64,000 bases of DNA, taken from Trichoplax adhaerens. Lineage: Eukaryota > Placozoa > Uniplacotomia > Trichoplacea > Trichoplacidae. The position numbers and the translations under genes were made by a program. The notes beneath the pieces are model-generated. The model was not told where the DNA came from. It was given only the letters and a program-made list of their open reading frames with translations, and did not search any database. The stretch spans positions 434,001-498,000 of the forward strand of contig NW_002060967.1 of the NCBI RefSeq assembly GCF_000150275.1. Reading direction: 5' to 3'. Below are positions 51,989 through 64,000 of the stretch, in pieces (the first letter of the stretch is position 1; each line of letters opens with the position of its first letter).

Positions 51989-54900
51989 TTAACTTCGTTT
52001 AACAGGAGGCCTCCAGTCGTCTAAATCTTCCAGTTCATCTTCGATGTCTTCTAAGTTACTGACATTAAATGTACTTTGTGTTGATAGTCGTGATCCACCT
52101 AATATGGGTAAAAAAGGTGCAATTATTCATAGCTCTATACTTAGTTGAATATAATTACTAGAAAGAACTTAGATGGAACTACTGATTTTTCTAAAACTTT
52201 TCTGCTTATAGACTTTCTCCAGTATCTGTAATTATGATCAGCGTAGCTTTTAAAATGAGAAATTAATTTCTTAAAATTAAGTCGAGGCTGATTATGGTAA
52301 AATAGATCCATTTTTCCAAAAACTTTTAGCAATTTACTAATGATATGTAACTCCTTAATGTAAAGATGCAATTATTCATAGCTCTATGCTTAGCTGAATA
52401 CCATTACTAGAAAGAACTTAGATGGAACTACTAATTTTTCTAAAGTTGCCTGCTTATAAACTGTTTCCAGTATCTGTAATTGCGATCAACATAGCTTTAT
52501 TCTACCTTACGTTACAGTCTGTAGAACACTATACTAGGTATGGCTAATAATGTACAACTTAATCTGAGCAATACTGCTTTAATGCAATATGTACTTGTAT
52601 TACAAGTCAAGATAGACAAAACTTTAAAATTTTCTTACCGCCAGATGCACGAGTATCAGCCATGACATTTTGTGAACGCCTACATCATATTTTAATGTCA
52701 TTAGGCGATGAAAATGAACGCAAATGATCGTTTATGTAAAATGCTATAGCAGAAAGTGGATAGTTAAAATTAAAATTTACCTTAAGCTTGCATCGGTAGA
52801 TTTATTATTATCCGAATCTAGCGACGATATATCGGAAAAATCTTCTTCTGATATAAAAGCTGCTACAGTATCCTGGAGAGAAGTATATTATGAAATCATT
52901 GTTAATTACTTACTGTATAACCTGTTATAGTACCGAATGCTAAATATTGATCAATTTCTACCTTGGCAGCTTCTGTTTCGTTTTTAACTTTGGTAACCTC
53001 ACTAGTATTAGATTTAAATATTGATACACCACCAGGTGGTCTTTTTCCTGATTGAAGACCACGTTTTTCTAGGGAAGCGGCTATATTAACCACCTAAGTT
53101 ATAGAAAGAAGTTATTATAAAGTAGTCAGTACTCTATTAGCAAAGGATTCAGGAGTATTAATCGATAAATGAATGGAGAGATTGACCGTGCAATACCTTG
53201 TTATTTGTTTCTCCATCAATCGATTCGATATTTTCATCTTCTATATCTTGTAATCCAGTATCTGAATTTTTGGATTCCACTTCTTGAAATATTGGCAAGT
53301 TAACGTTACTGTCACTAGTTAATATTTGATGAACTTTGCTATCAATTTGATCATTTTCTTTTTTGTCATTTTCCTCTTCGTCTAGGTCATCATCTTCATC
53401 ATCATCATCGTCGTCGTCGTCATCGTCGTCATCTTCACTGCTGGAATCGAAGTTAATAACTTTCGACACATTTCTCGGCGTTTCTGATTTGTCATCTCGC
53501 GATGGATGATGATGTACTTCTACTTTTTCGGCTATTTCTTCTTTGTCTTCACTATGTAGTTATCAATGAGTATTTTAATTCGCGTACATGGATCAAGACC
53601 GATCGATTAGAATTGCAATAGCTTACTCTGATTCTGAATTCCAAGAACTGGATTCTTCTGATTCTTCTTCGCTACTCGAACTTTGATTAGGATTATCCAT
53701 ATAAGATCTAAGTTGAATTAATTTTAATGTTAGTATCATCGTTTGTAGTGAACTAAGAGAGGATATCATTTTAAATTGGAAGGAAAATTAACTTAATTAC
53801 CCTGTGCTTGATATACTGTGGCCAGTATCACGAAGATGCTGTAATTTTCTAATAGCACCGATGCTCTTAGCTGCAGCTCGTAATGCAGTAGCTGGCGATC
53901 TTTCTGGAGCATGATCTAACAAAATAACGTCAAATACTTTATCAATAAAATTGATATAATAGGTAGACGAAAACATTCACTAGCATCAAAATGATTATCA
54001 GGTCGAATAGAATTTTCGTGAGATGAAAATATACGCGTATCGAGAATTTGTCAGCAAACTGACCGTAACGTTGATGAATAGGTGTGGAAACTAGGCTTCT
54101 TACATCTAATGATATAGGATGCCAAATGAATATCATTAATAATTCTAAAATGAGCTGATTTAGAAGAAATTACGAGGTAGCTACACGCAGTTTATGCATC
54201 GATATATCATTTATTACTCTTATTAACCGAGACAGGAGGCGAATACAATGCTTCGTTATCTAGGTAAAATTGATTACGGTAACCTCTTGATGGAATAATT
54301 ACCTGAAGATTCACCAGTCATTTCCAGGGGTTTAGATTTATAATGTGTTTTGCAGATTTGATTAACTTGATCAATTAAACTAGGATGATAAAGAACAATA
54401 GTAGACATTAAACAGGGTTAAAATATATCTAATAAGGTTGTATAAGATGTTATGATACACATTAGACTTAATATTTTATTTCGATTTTTAATTGTATGTG
54501 TGTAGACTATACCGCATATATTATATTATTTAAAGACCTACCCTCGGCGAATTTCAGAGAAATTAGGATATTTCTATTAATGATATAAGATTTTCAAAGA
54601 AATGGAAAAGTATAAAGATTATCAGCCATGGCTCAATTTTGTCACATTGTATTACTAGTAATACTATGGTAATAGCTATAATTTAGTAAAATTTATCTCG
54701 ATAAATAGAATGAGTTGGTGATCTAAAAAGATGTTAGTATTGGTAAGATTATTAAGAATTAATTATTTGAATATTTAAATATGTGTAATCTTAATCAGCT
54801 GCATATATTTTGATTTAAATTATGAGCTGATGATCTAAAGAGTGTTTTAATATAGGCAAATTTAGCAACGATTAGTGATATGAATATATAAGTATTGGCA

Positions 54901-57900
54901 GCTTTAATTCGTTGTCAAAGTCCTTATAAAGGCTGAGTTGATAATTCAAAAGATTTTATTATAAATAAAGTTATTAGTGATTAATTATGAATTGTGGTGA
55001 TTTGATAAATTTCTATTAGTTTGATGTATTCTGATAAATAAAGTTAAGTGATGATCCAAAACACCCTGATATAAATAAGCTGTCAACGATTGAATATATA
55101 AATATACCAAATATTAATGTAATGATCTAAGCTAACTGTAGTAGCACAGTAATATCAGGAGACTATTACACGGCCATTACAATTAAGTATTAACGTTTTA
55201 ATTCGATGAATATATCCCAATAGACACTATGACCTGTTGACCCAGAAGATATTGGTAATCTATTTATAACATCAAAATTTTATGTCCGCATCTTACCTGG
55301 GAAATGTTTTGGTGGGTATTTTGCATTTGACTGGTTTTCTTATTATACATATGATTCGTCATCCTACTTTCATTCTGGTAAAGGTTGGATATTTTCCATG
55401 AGCAATAGTTACGGGCATTAGGTTAATAGTGAGAATTAGTATTTATTTAATTATGAATACAGTTAACTATATACTATCAACATACTGTTCCTATTCCTTC
55501 ATTTATTAGACGGCTTTCAAGTAGATCCATAACTTCTTGGCGTGATTTCTTTAAAAATGTAGCTGAATGGCTGTATTGGGCTAATTAAATCAATGGTAAA
55601 TAGCTTATAAATAGTTTTAAGTACTATGAAACGGAAATGATCTTAGATAAATGGCTTGTATACTATCACTAACATTTTATTTCCGGTATATGTGAAAATG
55701 GAGTATAAGTTTGATTGGTCTTTTACCATAAATAAAAGGCAAATTACGGAATATTAATATAATTTTTTAGAAAAAAATCTCTTTAGCCTGGAGGAACCGG
55801 ACCTACTATTGCTATATTATAAATACTTTAATCAAGGTATAGATAGAAATAGGAAATAAATGATTCCATACCATAGCTAATGTTGATTCTCCTGCAGTAG
55901 TTCCACTAAAATATGAATACAAAAGAAACAAAATTTACGGGATTAAATTATAATACGTGTAGGGGATTTTTGTAATGTTAACATCACTTTCTTACTCTAA
56001 ATCATCTGTTGTTTGCATTCCAGATTCATCCAGCTGCTTTCGAGTATTACTTTCTCTAAAATGACGATATATACCAAGAATGAATAAGTTAGCTAGCCGT
56101 ATAATATTAGAAAAGCTTGATCATGATCATATCTAAAGTATTGGATTAGTAATTGTTAATCATCTTTATGCTGGACAAACTCTAGTCATAGTATTTAGTT
56201 AGATGGAATCGTAATGTTATATCATGTTATGTTAACGATGTTATTTTTTGGATGATATGGCATATACACTAATATCTTCGACGGTGAATAAATTAAAAAT
56301 AATAAAAATGAACAAAAATTAATAAAGAAAATTAAAATTAAAATTATAAATAAAACATAAAATATAAACTATAATAAAATTAAAAAAATTTGATTATCTA
56401 TGTACGATTGTGATCACATCTGAAGTATTAGATAAATGATTATCGATCATCTTTGTGCTGAAGAAACTATAGTATACAGTATACTTAAATTGATTGGTAA
56501 TAATCCTATATCATGTCATGTAAACAATCCTATTTTTGATGATATTGTAAATATTAACAACTTAGGCGGCTAATAAAATAGAGATTGTCTATTTTTGTGG
56601 CTATTATAACATACTCTTATTTTAAACTACTTTGATCTTAGTCACGATCGAGGTTTACATGTTTATGTGGTCATTATGGCATACATGTTAATTTTACTTT
56701 CAAATGTGATCAAGATGAGTAATATGTTTATACAGTAGTATGAGCATAGCTATTTCTGTCTTGATAAAGTTTTAATTTTATTATAGCATATTTGATTCAA
56801 GTGTCTTTTACTTATTTGTTTGATTAACATATTTTTGTCCTTACATATGCAAGGTACTTAATTTCTTGCTTTCTTTGGAGGTATTGGACGATTCTGACAT
56901 TTCTATCAATATCAAAGATATCAATTAGCTCATAGCTATAAATAATTACACTTAAATAATTCATTTTTTATGTCTTATAGCAATGATGAATTGGAATGCT
57001 TTACATGGTAAATATATATTAGATATGAACTCTTCACGCGATAGTAGCAAAGATGGAATGATGTTACAACTAGCTAATTCTAGACAGCAACCATTGATGC
57101 CGTACGTATAGTTTAAATATTGATTGAGGAGCAGGATAGGGTATCTATAGCTATTCTTTCTAATTTAAGATGTGATATATCGATATTTAAGCTTGCTGGA
57201 TTGCTTGAAGCCTGAAATTTTCATTTTCTCTCATACGTAAGTAATTGCAGCAAAAAATCTACTGTATGTTCATTAACAGGTTGCAGGCTTTAGTTGGGAT
57301 AATACAAATACTTTTTCACTCTTGCTAATACTAATATAAATGAACTTCAAAAAGTTTTAGTCTAAATTAAAGGTTATAGCATTGGCTCTTCTAGCACTAG
57401 AAATAATTAATTAATTGATAAATGAAAATTATTCTAATAATTTGCTCGCTGATGTAAAGTGGTAACAAATCGTAATAAGATCGATAGTAGGCTTTGCTAA
57501 GGTATGAGTTGTTACTTAAGTGGATGAGCTAGTTAGAAAAACAGAGTAAAGGGAACTATAGGACAATCCTGCACAAATACTTAAGTTTAAAATCTAAATC
57601 TCCGATGAATATCATAAGAAAGAATGAATCATAGTCTGCAAATCACAATCTAACCAGAATCGGAATTTTCATCATCTTCAGAACTTGAATCTTCGATGTC
57701 TTTAAAAGAGTCCAAAAATAAGCCAATCAGGAATGAATAAACATTTGAATTGATATTATCTAGAGAGCACTTACCTGTTGATTTATCGACGACTACCTTG
57801 ACTTTGGCACTTTGTATTTTTGATGTAGCCTGGTTTGCTATTTTTAATAAACGATCATAGTTTTAAATTATTCATAGAGAATGACTATTAATCATAGCTT

Positions 57901-60900
57901 GTTATTCTACAGCTTTACTAACGCTGATCATTCTTGGTTGGTGGTTGAGTTTCAGCTGGAGATTGCACTGGAGATTGTATAGCTTTCTTGGATTTTAAGG
58001 GCTGCTTGCTAAATAATTTTAGAGGAGAAGACTGCAATTGAGGATTAAGCTTGGTTTCTGTAATGCTAGGCGTTTCTTGGGCCTCAGCAAAGACGCGTTT
58101 TTCGTGTTCCTCTAGGGCTAATTTACTTTTCTAGATGGAAAGAGTATCAATTATCCATTTTGAGGAATATTGCATTTTATTTAATCGCAACATCGTAGTA
58201 TCTTGGAATAATCTAAGATGCAGACTGCTAGTATGTGGTCTTGCTTATATCCTTTGATTGTGTACTGATAGAGCGTCTACTTTTATGAATATTTCTATTT
58301 CAAACCTTTTTAGCCATTTCTTTAAATGAAGCTGCTTCAGCCTATTGATAATAAAGGAAATTTTTAGTACAAATTTATCATTGATTTAATTCGCTATTTT
58401 ACAAGATTATGAAGAGACTCGTATGAACTAGCGATGATAGGCTAGTATTCTTCTACAACAAACTATTTTATGACAGACCTGTTGGAATTCAATTTGGCTT
58501 TCTAGCTCTGCTACTTTCTATATTCATAAAGCAAGACTGCAAGTTAATATTTCCAGAAGAGTTAAACTAGAATGATCTATGGTTACTTAATTCATAGTTA
58601 GTAGATTAATTGCGACCATAATTAGCATAAAGGAAATAACTTTGTCCGTCAAAGTATTGTAGTCTTTGAGCGTTATTATTGACGATTGTATCGAATGGCT
58701 GCTGCTTAATCGCCACAGCTAAGTTAAATGATATCATTTAATTGCTATCCTTCTTGAAATTAGTATTTATTAACTACGATTATAATCAAGATTGAAAAGT
58801 AGTAGTTAATTCAAGCATAACAATCTAGTAGGGCAGCTGTTCATGATTACATCTTATAATCGGTAATAACAACTAGATTAAATTGCTGGCATAATCATGA
58901 TCCTACAGCCACTCTATATGGAACAGCTAGATTTAATTGCTAGCGTAATCAAAATCTTTTTGCTACTCAACTTGTAACATCTAGGTTAATATCGAGATAG
59001 AGTAATGGATCATGATCTTAAGACCATTTTACTCGAAAAAGCTGGGTTAATTGCTAGCTTAATCAAGACCTTATGGCCACTCAACCTGTAACAGCTAGGT
59101 TAACTGAAGAGATAATCAATAATTGAAATAGAGCAATGGATCCATACTAAGCAATGGAATCATGCTGTAGTATTGTCCTAGTTATAGTTAAGGAATCATG
59201 AAAGCTATGGTAATCAAAATTTAGGTTCTGTAGGTTAATCAATGGCATTGTAATCCTATAGTAATATTACCCATGATGATATCGTTTAAAATAAGCCTAA
59301 TTGTACCAAATAAACGTTGGAGAATCATAAGTATGGACTATGGCTACAAAGAGATTACTATTATACTTGTAGCGTTTCATTTTGTGTAATTTTGCATATG
59401 CTCAATAAGAAGAGAAGGAAATATCATACCTTTAAAAGTAAATTAATTTTATGCTGATTTTGCTGTTGTTCAGAATTGGATTCTGTAACATTTTCATTTC
59501 GAATAGCTTGCAGCGATTCTTCGATCATATTTCGTGACTGTTTATATCCAGTAGATTTCATTAATGGAGTATCTATGTATTATGGTTGGCTATGATAGAA
59601 CTATTTTACGGTCTGTTCTTGCTATAGTATAACTTACTTCCACATTTTGCTTCTCTTTCAATTCTTCCAATTGTTTTTGCCACGAATTTTGTTGATTTTT
59701 AAGCATTTCTGTGATTGCTGTTTTGGTAGTTGATTGAAGAGTTTCAATCTAGGCGAGGATAAAGATAAGGATTTTATTACCGGTCTAATTCTCAAGTGCG
59801 AATTGAATCCATCAAGTTTTCGTTTAGACTCATTAATGTTAGCTAAGAGCTTAAGCTACTAATTTCAACTCAGTATAGGTATAAAACTATTTCCAGCTGT
59901 TGGGAAGAAATGGATTGATAAGCTATTTAAAATACTAACTATGATTCCATACTAAATTGATTTCTTTCGCAGCTAAAGTCGTTATTCTAGTACGTGTGAG
60001 AACAGTACATCGTCTAGCAGTTTTTGCGATATGAAATAGAATTTACACTCTAGCTTAATTTTGTACTATCAACGGAAAGAAATGAGCTAATAGCGATATT
60101 ATTTAAATAGATATTACTTCAGGCAATAAACAGATTTCACTTTATTATTAAGTCAAGCTCAGCTATCATGGTAATACAACGCAAAGGGGATATTTACCTC
60201 TTTCCTAAATTTAGCAATTTCTTCGCGATACTGTTCATTCTGCGCAGATACAAATTAATTTTAGCTGGCAGATGCATTATGTAAATGCACTATAATATTA
60301 TTTTAGATGGTAGAAGTACCGAGGAAAGGCTATATTGAATTAAGTTCATACCTGTTTCTTAATATCTTCAATATCTACATCTGTACTAAATCGACTCTTC
60401 CGCTTTTCGGATTTATTCGACTTTCGTAGTTTAACATTCTGGTGAGGTTTAGCTTCATCATGGCTTTCATCATCCTGTTGCGGTAAAGGTGGCATAAATG
60501 AGTTATGTAACAGTAAAATCGAAATTTTTTCAACTTTAAAATTCTCCTAAAAAATCGATCCTTCATTTACATCACTTGGCTAACCTCTAATTCTCCTAAC
60601 GTATTTTTCCTTCTAGCTTCTGTACAAATACCAAGAAATGGTATAGCATTATTTATTTATCTCAGAATTATATCTTACAAATCACATACAGAAGGCAGCC
60701 AATTACCTATAAGTTGTTCTTGCAGCGCCTAATTGATATGAAAAACAAAACTTAGAATAAATATTCAAAACGATTAACTTTATATTCTTCTCTTTCCAGT
60801 ACCTTTTCGCGATTTTTAAGGCGTTCTTCACTTTCTCGCACTTCGCGCTGCAGCATATCTCGGAAAGTGTTCATCTGTGACTGAGATAAAAATATTAAGA

Positions 60901-63900
60901 TGCATTATTTTAGCTAGATAAATTTATTTTGCATAAAGTCTGGATGATGAATATCTTATAGATTGAAAAAGGATATCCATAGCATCTATTACATATTATA
61001 ATTTCATACGGATAAATATTTGATTTTAATTTTTTAATGTACATTATTTTAGCTGGATAAAATGTAGCTCGCATAAAGTCTGGACGATGAATATCCTATG
61101 GATTCAATAGGATATTCATAACACTTTTTATAATAATAATTTTATTCGGGTACCGATAACTGTTTAATTTTAAGCCTGCCTATCGTTACCATGGCTAATT
61201 AATAGAATTGCTGAATCATTTTGTAGATAGATTATAATTAATTAAGTTATATAATCGCTATTGCAATTAGAGCTTAATGAGATTATTAATAGTTTTTTAC
61301 GGTAACCGAAGTATAGATATTAACCATTTTAAGGTTTATTTTCACATATGTAGGATTTGTTGAATTTGTTTTATTTGACTAGAATAGGCTTGCTATTGCA
61401 ACTTTTTAGGGATATTTATCTTTAATATGATTAAAGTTGATGGAGTTGATGATGACGAATGTAGCTGAATTTTACTTTATGTTAGTAATTATTATTAATC
61501 ACGTTTAAGGACGCCTATCTATTGCGTATTTGAGGTTGATAGGATTAGTAATTCCCTAGATGGTTAAAATCCTATCAAATTACTATTTCTACCTATTTGA
61601 AATGTTGATATACTATAGTACATGCCTGAGCTTAGTTAGAACATACTTTTAATTAGTATTTACGATAATTAAGGAGGATATTAGACTTTTAGATAGCCGA
61701 GATTAGAGAAATTAATTTTTACGTCGGTGGTTGGTTATAGCACTGGGCTAAGTCCACAGATGGCTACATTTTTTGTAATCAAGATTATCGGGATTACTTT
61801 AACAACATTGGATTATACTCTAAATGATTGCGGCATTCTTTATATTTATTGGTCTGCTTCGAGATTATTGGTATCGATTAAATTTAGAGGTAGGCTATAA
61901 ATGAGATACTGAAATAGGCGGGCAAATGGAGAGAAAGGAATATAGCATAGAAATAGAGATCAATCTTGACACGAATAAGCTTACCTCATTATTACTCTCT
62001 TCTTCCAATCGCCATTGCTGATATTTGCTTTTTAATTCATTCTCATAATTTTTCATTTGAATGGATAATTCCTAAAATTTTCCCAGTTTTAAAATGGCAA
62101 CGAATTAATTTAAGATCATGTTAAGGACGAGCTATTAATTTAAAAGCTAGGAAGAATCTGTACTGCAATAAGAGAAACTATCCAATGCTGCCTGAAAGGA
62201 TTACTATGTTAGCTGATCTACTAATTCGCTGAGCACAAGTAAGATAGGTAAATATTGAGCTAAATAAGTACGTATGCCGTAAGTAAAGATTTTTTACGCT
62301 GTAGCATGAATCTTTTACATGCGAAGATCTGATAGCAAGTCTGTGTAAAATTTGGATGCAAGCTATAGTATATTGAGCGATAACTTAAAAGTATTCGAAG
62401 CATGGCTGCAGAGACTGGAAAGATTGAAGAGGCTGATTATAACCACAAGTCATCTATCAATTCTAATTAACAACTTTAAAATAGGGGAAATGTCCCAACA
62501 TGGTCCTAATCGATGGTAGTGATAATATAGTAATAGAATATATAATAACCTCTGATAGTTTATGATCTCTTTCTGATCTTTCCTTAGCTAGCTCTTGCGT
62601 TGTTGTATGCAATTTCTCTTGCATTTCTGCTAATTGTGCTTGCATGTTATTCCACGAATTTTTAACGTTATTAGTCATCGTATCGCCATTGCCAATATTA
62701 TTGAGCTTGCTATTCAATGAAAAGAATAGTAGAAAAGCTATAAAAATGTCTGGAAATAAGCCAGTCAGCAATATTTTACCTTTGCATGGTCGTTTCTTCA
62801 GCTGTGCCATCGTGATGTCTTCGTGCAATGTGACGCTGCAAGTAGACTCCATTAACAAATACTTTTTGGCAATGGACACACTAGAAAACAACGATACAAG
62901 AGCATTTCATCTTCAATAAATAGGCAATTTATTTCATATTTTATACCCATAACTAACGAGTAGTAGGTAAATTTAGTATCTATAAATACGATACAACAGA
63001 TGAATTGATAAACAGGGTGGAATGCAGCCTAGTTTAAAAATTTTTACCTTATAATTCCCGCTAGCTCCTAAATTAACCATATTCTGATACATTTTAAGCA
63101 TTTTCTTCATTTTCCGTGTATCTTGTTTACGCTTATCTAGTTCTTCCGTTATTTCTTTTTCTTTAGTAGTTAAATTTTCCGTAGTCTATGAAGAAGCAAA
63201 AGTATAAAAATATCTTATTTTCTATTAACAAGTTTGATTGAGTTTTTGTAGGTCTTTGCAGTCCTGTATGTTGAAGCACGTAGAAAATTGCTTAGCAATC
63301 CATTTCTCATGATGGTAAATACACAATACACTTAAAACCTTTTATTTTCTTTCTAAATTTATTTACGATACTGTTTGCTACTGGATATAAAAGATTGCTT
63401 AATAGTGGATTTCTTGTTATAAAGAAAGTACAGAAGTCTCGAATGGAATTTAATTATTCTGAAATTACCCGCAATATACTAGGCTGCCACATGTAAGAAT
63501 TTCTACACCGAATTTGCCATCATGATAATTTAAGATTAAACTTATTTTATTTATTATTTTGTAGTTATCAATACTACTGTATGCTGTTCGTAAAATGACT
63601 TTGCGATCTTTTCATCATGATATTGAAGATACGACAATCGCAAATAGAACTCATCTTAATTATTTTGCAGCTGTAAATTTGTAATACTGCTGCAGTTAAA
63701 AATATCTATTCGCCATTATGATAAAAGATATAAGAATTTCAAATTTAACCTGTTTTCGTTAACTATCTTGCAGTTATTGGTAGTTTATTGCAAAGTGTAT
63801 AACTGTCTAGTAATTACTAATCATGTTGACATAATTGATGAAGGCATGGAAATCTAGAATTAATCTCTAACCTCAGTTAAAGAATTGATCTTGTCTTCAT

Positions 63901-64000
63901 ATCGCTTTATTTTTTCAGATAGAGCGTTTTGGGAATGCTATATGGTAGAATAGAGGCAAAAATTTTATTCATTTACTAGGAAAAATATTAGCTAGAGTTT
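51989..64000 (-). CDS. DZIP1: DZIP1/Iguana-type C2H2 coiled-coil protein (N-terminus outside window)
   Basis: Ciliary base and Hedgehog pathway protein of the DZIP1/DZIP1L family. Exons in gene order: 63937-63872, 63185-63048, 62880-62780, 62709-62550, 62071-61985, 60880-60803, 60728-60707, 60619-60585, 60474-60352, 60239-60198, 59748-59638, 59572-59430, 58517-58479, 58341-58306, 58130-57923, 57837-57775, 57699-57655, (57323-57311), 56055-55996, 55905-55872, 55570-55486, 55374-55297, 54573-54542, 54379-54303, 53915-53801, 53707-53627, 53551-53197, 53093-52914, 52872-52781, 52679-52639 and 52098-51989 (TAA). About 945 residues are visible. The third exon encodes the single finger (YK at its upstream junction, CVHCQKVFVNGVYLQRH then IARRH; C-x2-C-x12-H-x4-H). 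A long coiled coil follows, then the conserved C-terminal pieces RQEVMDLLESRLINEGIG and KYPNFSEIRRG, SSSSEEESEESSSW, a poly-Asp exon, SLEKRGLQSGKRPPGGVSIF, and the ending LEDIEDELEDLDDWRPP. Two junctions do not close in phase (59638/59572 and 55872/55570), so an exon or base may be missed there. Confidence 0.85.
52118..52500. repeat. Direct repeat, about 130 bp with 250-bp spacing, in DZIP1's last intron
   Basis: Copies start at about 52118 and 52368. Both read GCAATTATTCATAGCTCTAT, then TACTAGAAAGAACTTAGATG and CCAGTATCTGTAATT. Similarity is high, so the duplication looks recent. The repeat fills most of the intron between exons 52679-52639 and 52098-51989. Confidence 0.88.
53390..53442 (-). 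repeat. GAT/GAC trinucleotide tract encoding poly-Asp in DZIP1
   Basis: A run of ATC/GTC triplets (minus strand GAT/GAC) encodes an aspartate block after FDSSSED inside the 118-codon exon 53551-53197. The mix of GAT and GAC codons suggests the tract is old enough to have been interrupted by synonymous change. Confidence 0.9.
56112..56555. repeat. Direct repeat flanking an A-rich tract in a DZIP1 intron
   Basis: A block of about 155 bp at 56112-56270 recurs diverged at 56400-56555, sharing GATCATCTTT, AACTCTAGT or AACTATAGT, and TATATCATG. Between them lies a strongly A-rich, T-poor strand segment (about 56290-56395) made of AAATTAAAAT-like words. It is in the intron upstream of exon 56055-55996. 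Confidence 0.65.
56983..57111 (+). other. Small plus-strand ORF inside a DZIP1 intron
   Basis: A 42-codon frame, MMNWNALHGKYILDM then NSSRDSSKDGMMLQLANSRQ and a TAG, lies antisense to DZIP1 just after a TTATAG that could be an acceptor. Its composition is more protein-like than surrounding frames and it ends next to a GTACGT or GTATAG donor-like site. There is no linked exon or known family, so this may be chance. Confidence 0.2.
58865..59130. repeat. Imperfect tandem repeat in a DZIP1 intron
   Basis: Units of about 55-65 bp carry AATTGCTAGC or AATTGCTGGC, TAATCA, and CCACTC or CTACTC followed by GTAACAGCTAGGTTAA or close variants. About four copies lie between exons 59572-59430 and 58517-58479. 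Confidence 0.65.
60899..61165. repeat. Tandem direct repeat, about 135 bp, two copies, in a DZIP1 intron
   Basis: Copies start at about 60899 and 61038. Both read CATTATTTTAGCT, then GCATAAAGTCTGGA, GATGAATATC and GGATAT. They are adjacent and well conserved. CATTATTTTAG in each copy resembles an acceptor, though none is used in the DZIP1 orientation, which is the opposite strand. Confidence 0.82.

Noticed and set aside
1-64000. CRISPR array, operon, phage or bacterial defence system
   Set aside because: All recognised genes are intron-containing animal genes, and repeat arrays lack the uniform repeat-spacer structure of CRISPR.

Overview
This is an AT-rich window of an animal nuclear genome. 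Its genes are split into many small exons with canonical GT/AG junctions, mostly separated by introns of about 60-300 bp. The protein families present (six-cysteine tetraspanins, the ER co-chaperone DNAJC3/p58IPK, the E2F partner DP, and the ciliary/Hedgehog protein DZIP1) point to a metazoan. Base composition and compact introns fit an early-branching animal, possibly a placozoan, but that assignment is inference. All exon coordinates come from reading splice sites and codon phase by eye. Most single-ORF stretches in the window are noise.

Region 1-25.3 kb is a tetraspanin cluster. Gene A (plus strand, 5' exons outside the window) ends at 1104. A broken tetraspanin copy lies at 6198-6907. Gene B (plus, complete, 251 aa) spans 8897-12781. 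Genes C (about 16.0-17.9 kb) and D (22.6-25.3 kb) lie on the minus strand, so the cluster is two converging groups. All copies share a phase-0 exon plan that matches the domains: TM1 | TM1-TM2 | TM3 | helix A | CCG loop | TM4 start | TM4 end. Gene C has fused two of these exons.

Region 25.3-33.8 kb has no recognisable gene. It holds a large minisatellite (30.5-31.9 kb) whose units change orientation in the middle. Region 33.85-37.2 kb is a 15-exon DNAJC3 gene (plus). Region 37.2-45.1 kb is again gene-poor. Its higher-GC core (39-44.7 kb) is strewn with GTACTGTA/TACAGTAC motifs. Region 45.1-48.85 kb is a 13-exon DP (TFDP) gene (plus), converging on a small three-exon gene of unknown family at 49.98-50.89 kb (minus). 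From 51.99 kb to the right edge runs one long DZIP1-type gene (minus, about 30 exons seen, N-terminal part outside the window), with one C2H2 finger, a long coiled coil, and acidic/serine-rich C-terminal segments.

A recurring feature is local direct duplication of 60-250 bp blocks inside introns and spacers. In two genes the duplicated block includes a splice site, producing decoy donors or acceptors. The genes do not form a functional pathway together beyond the tetraspanin family cluster.
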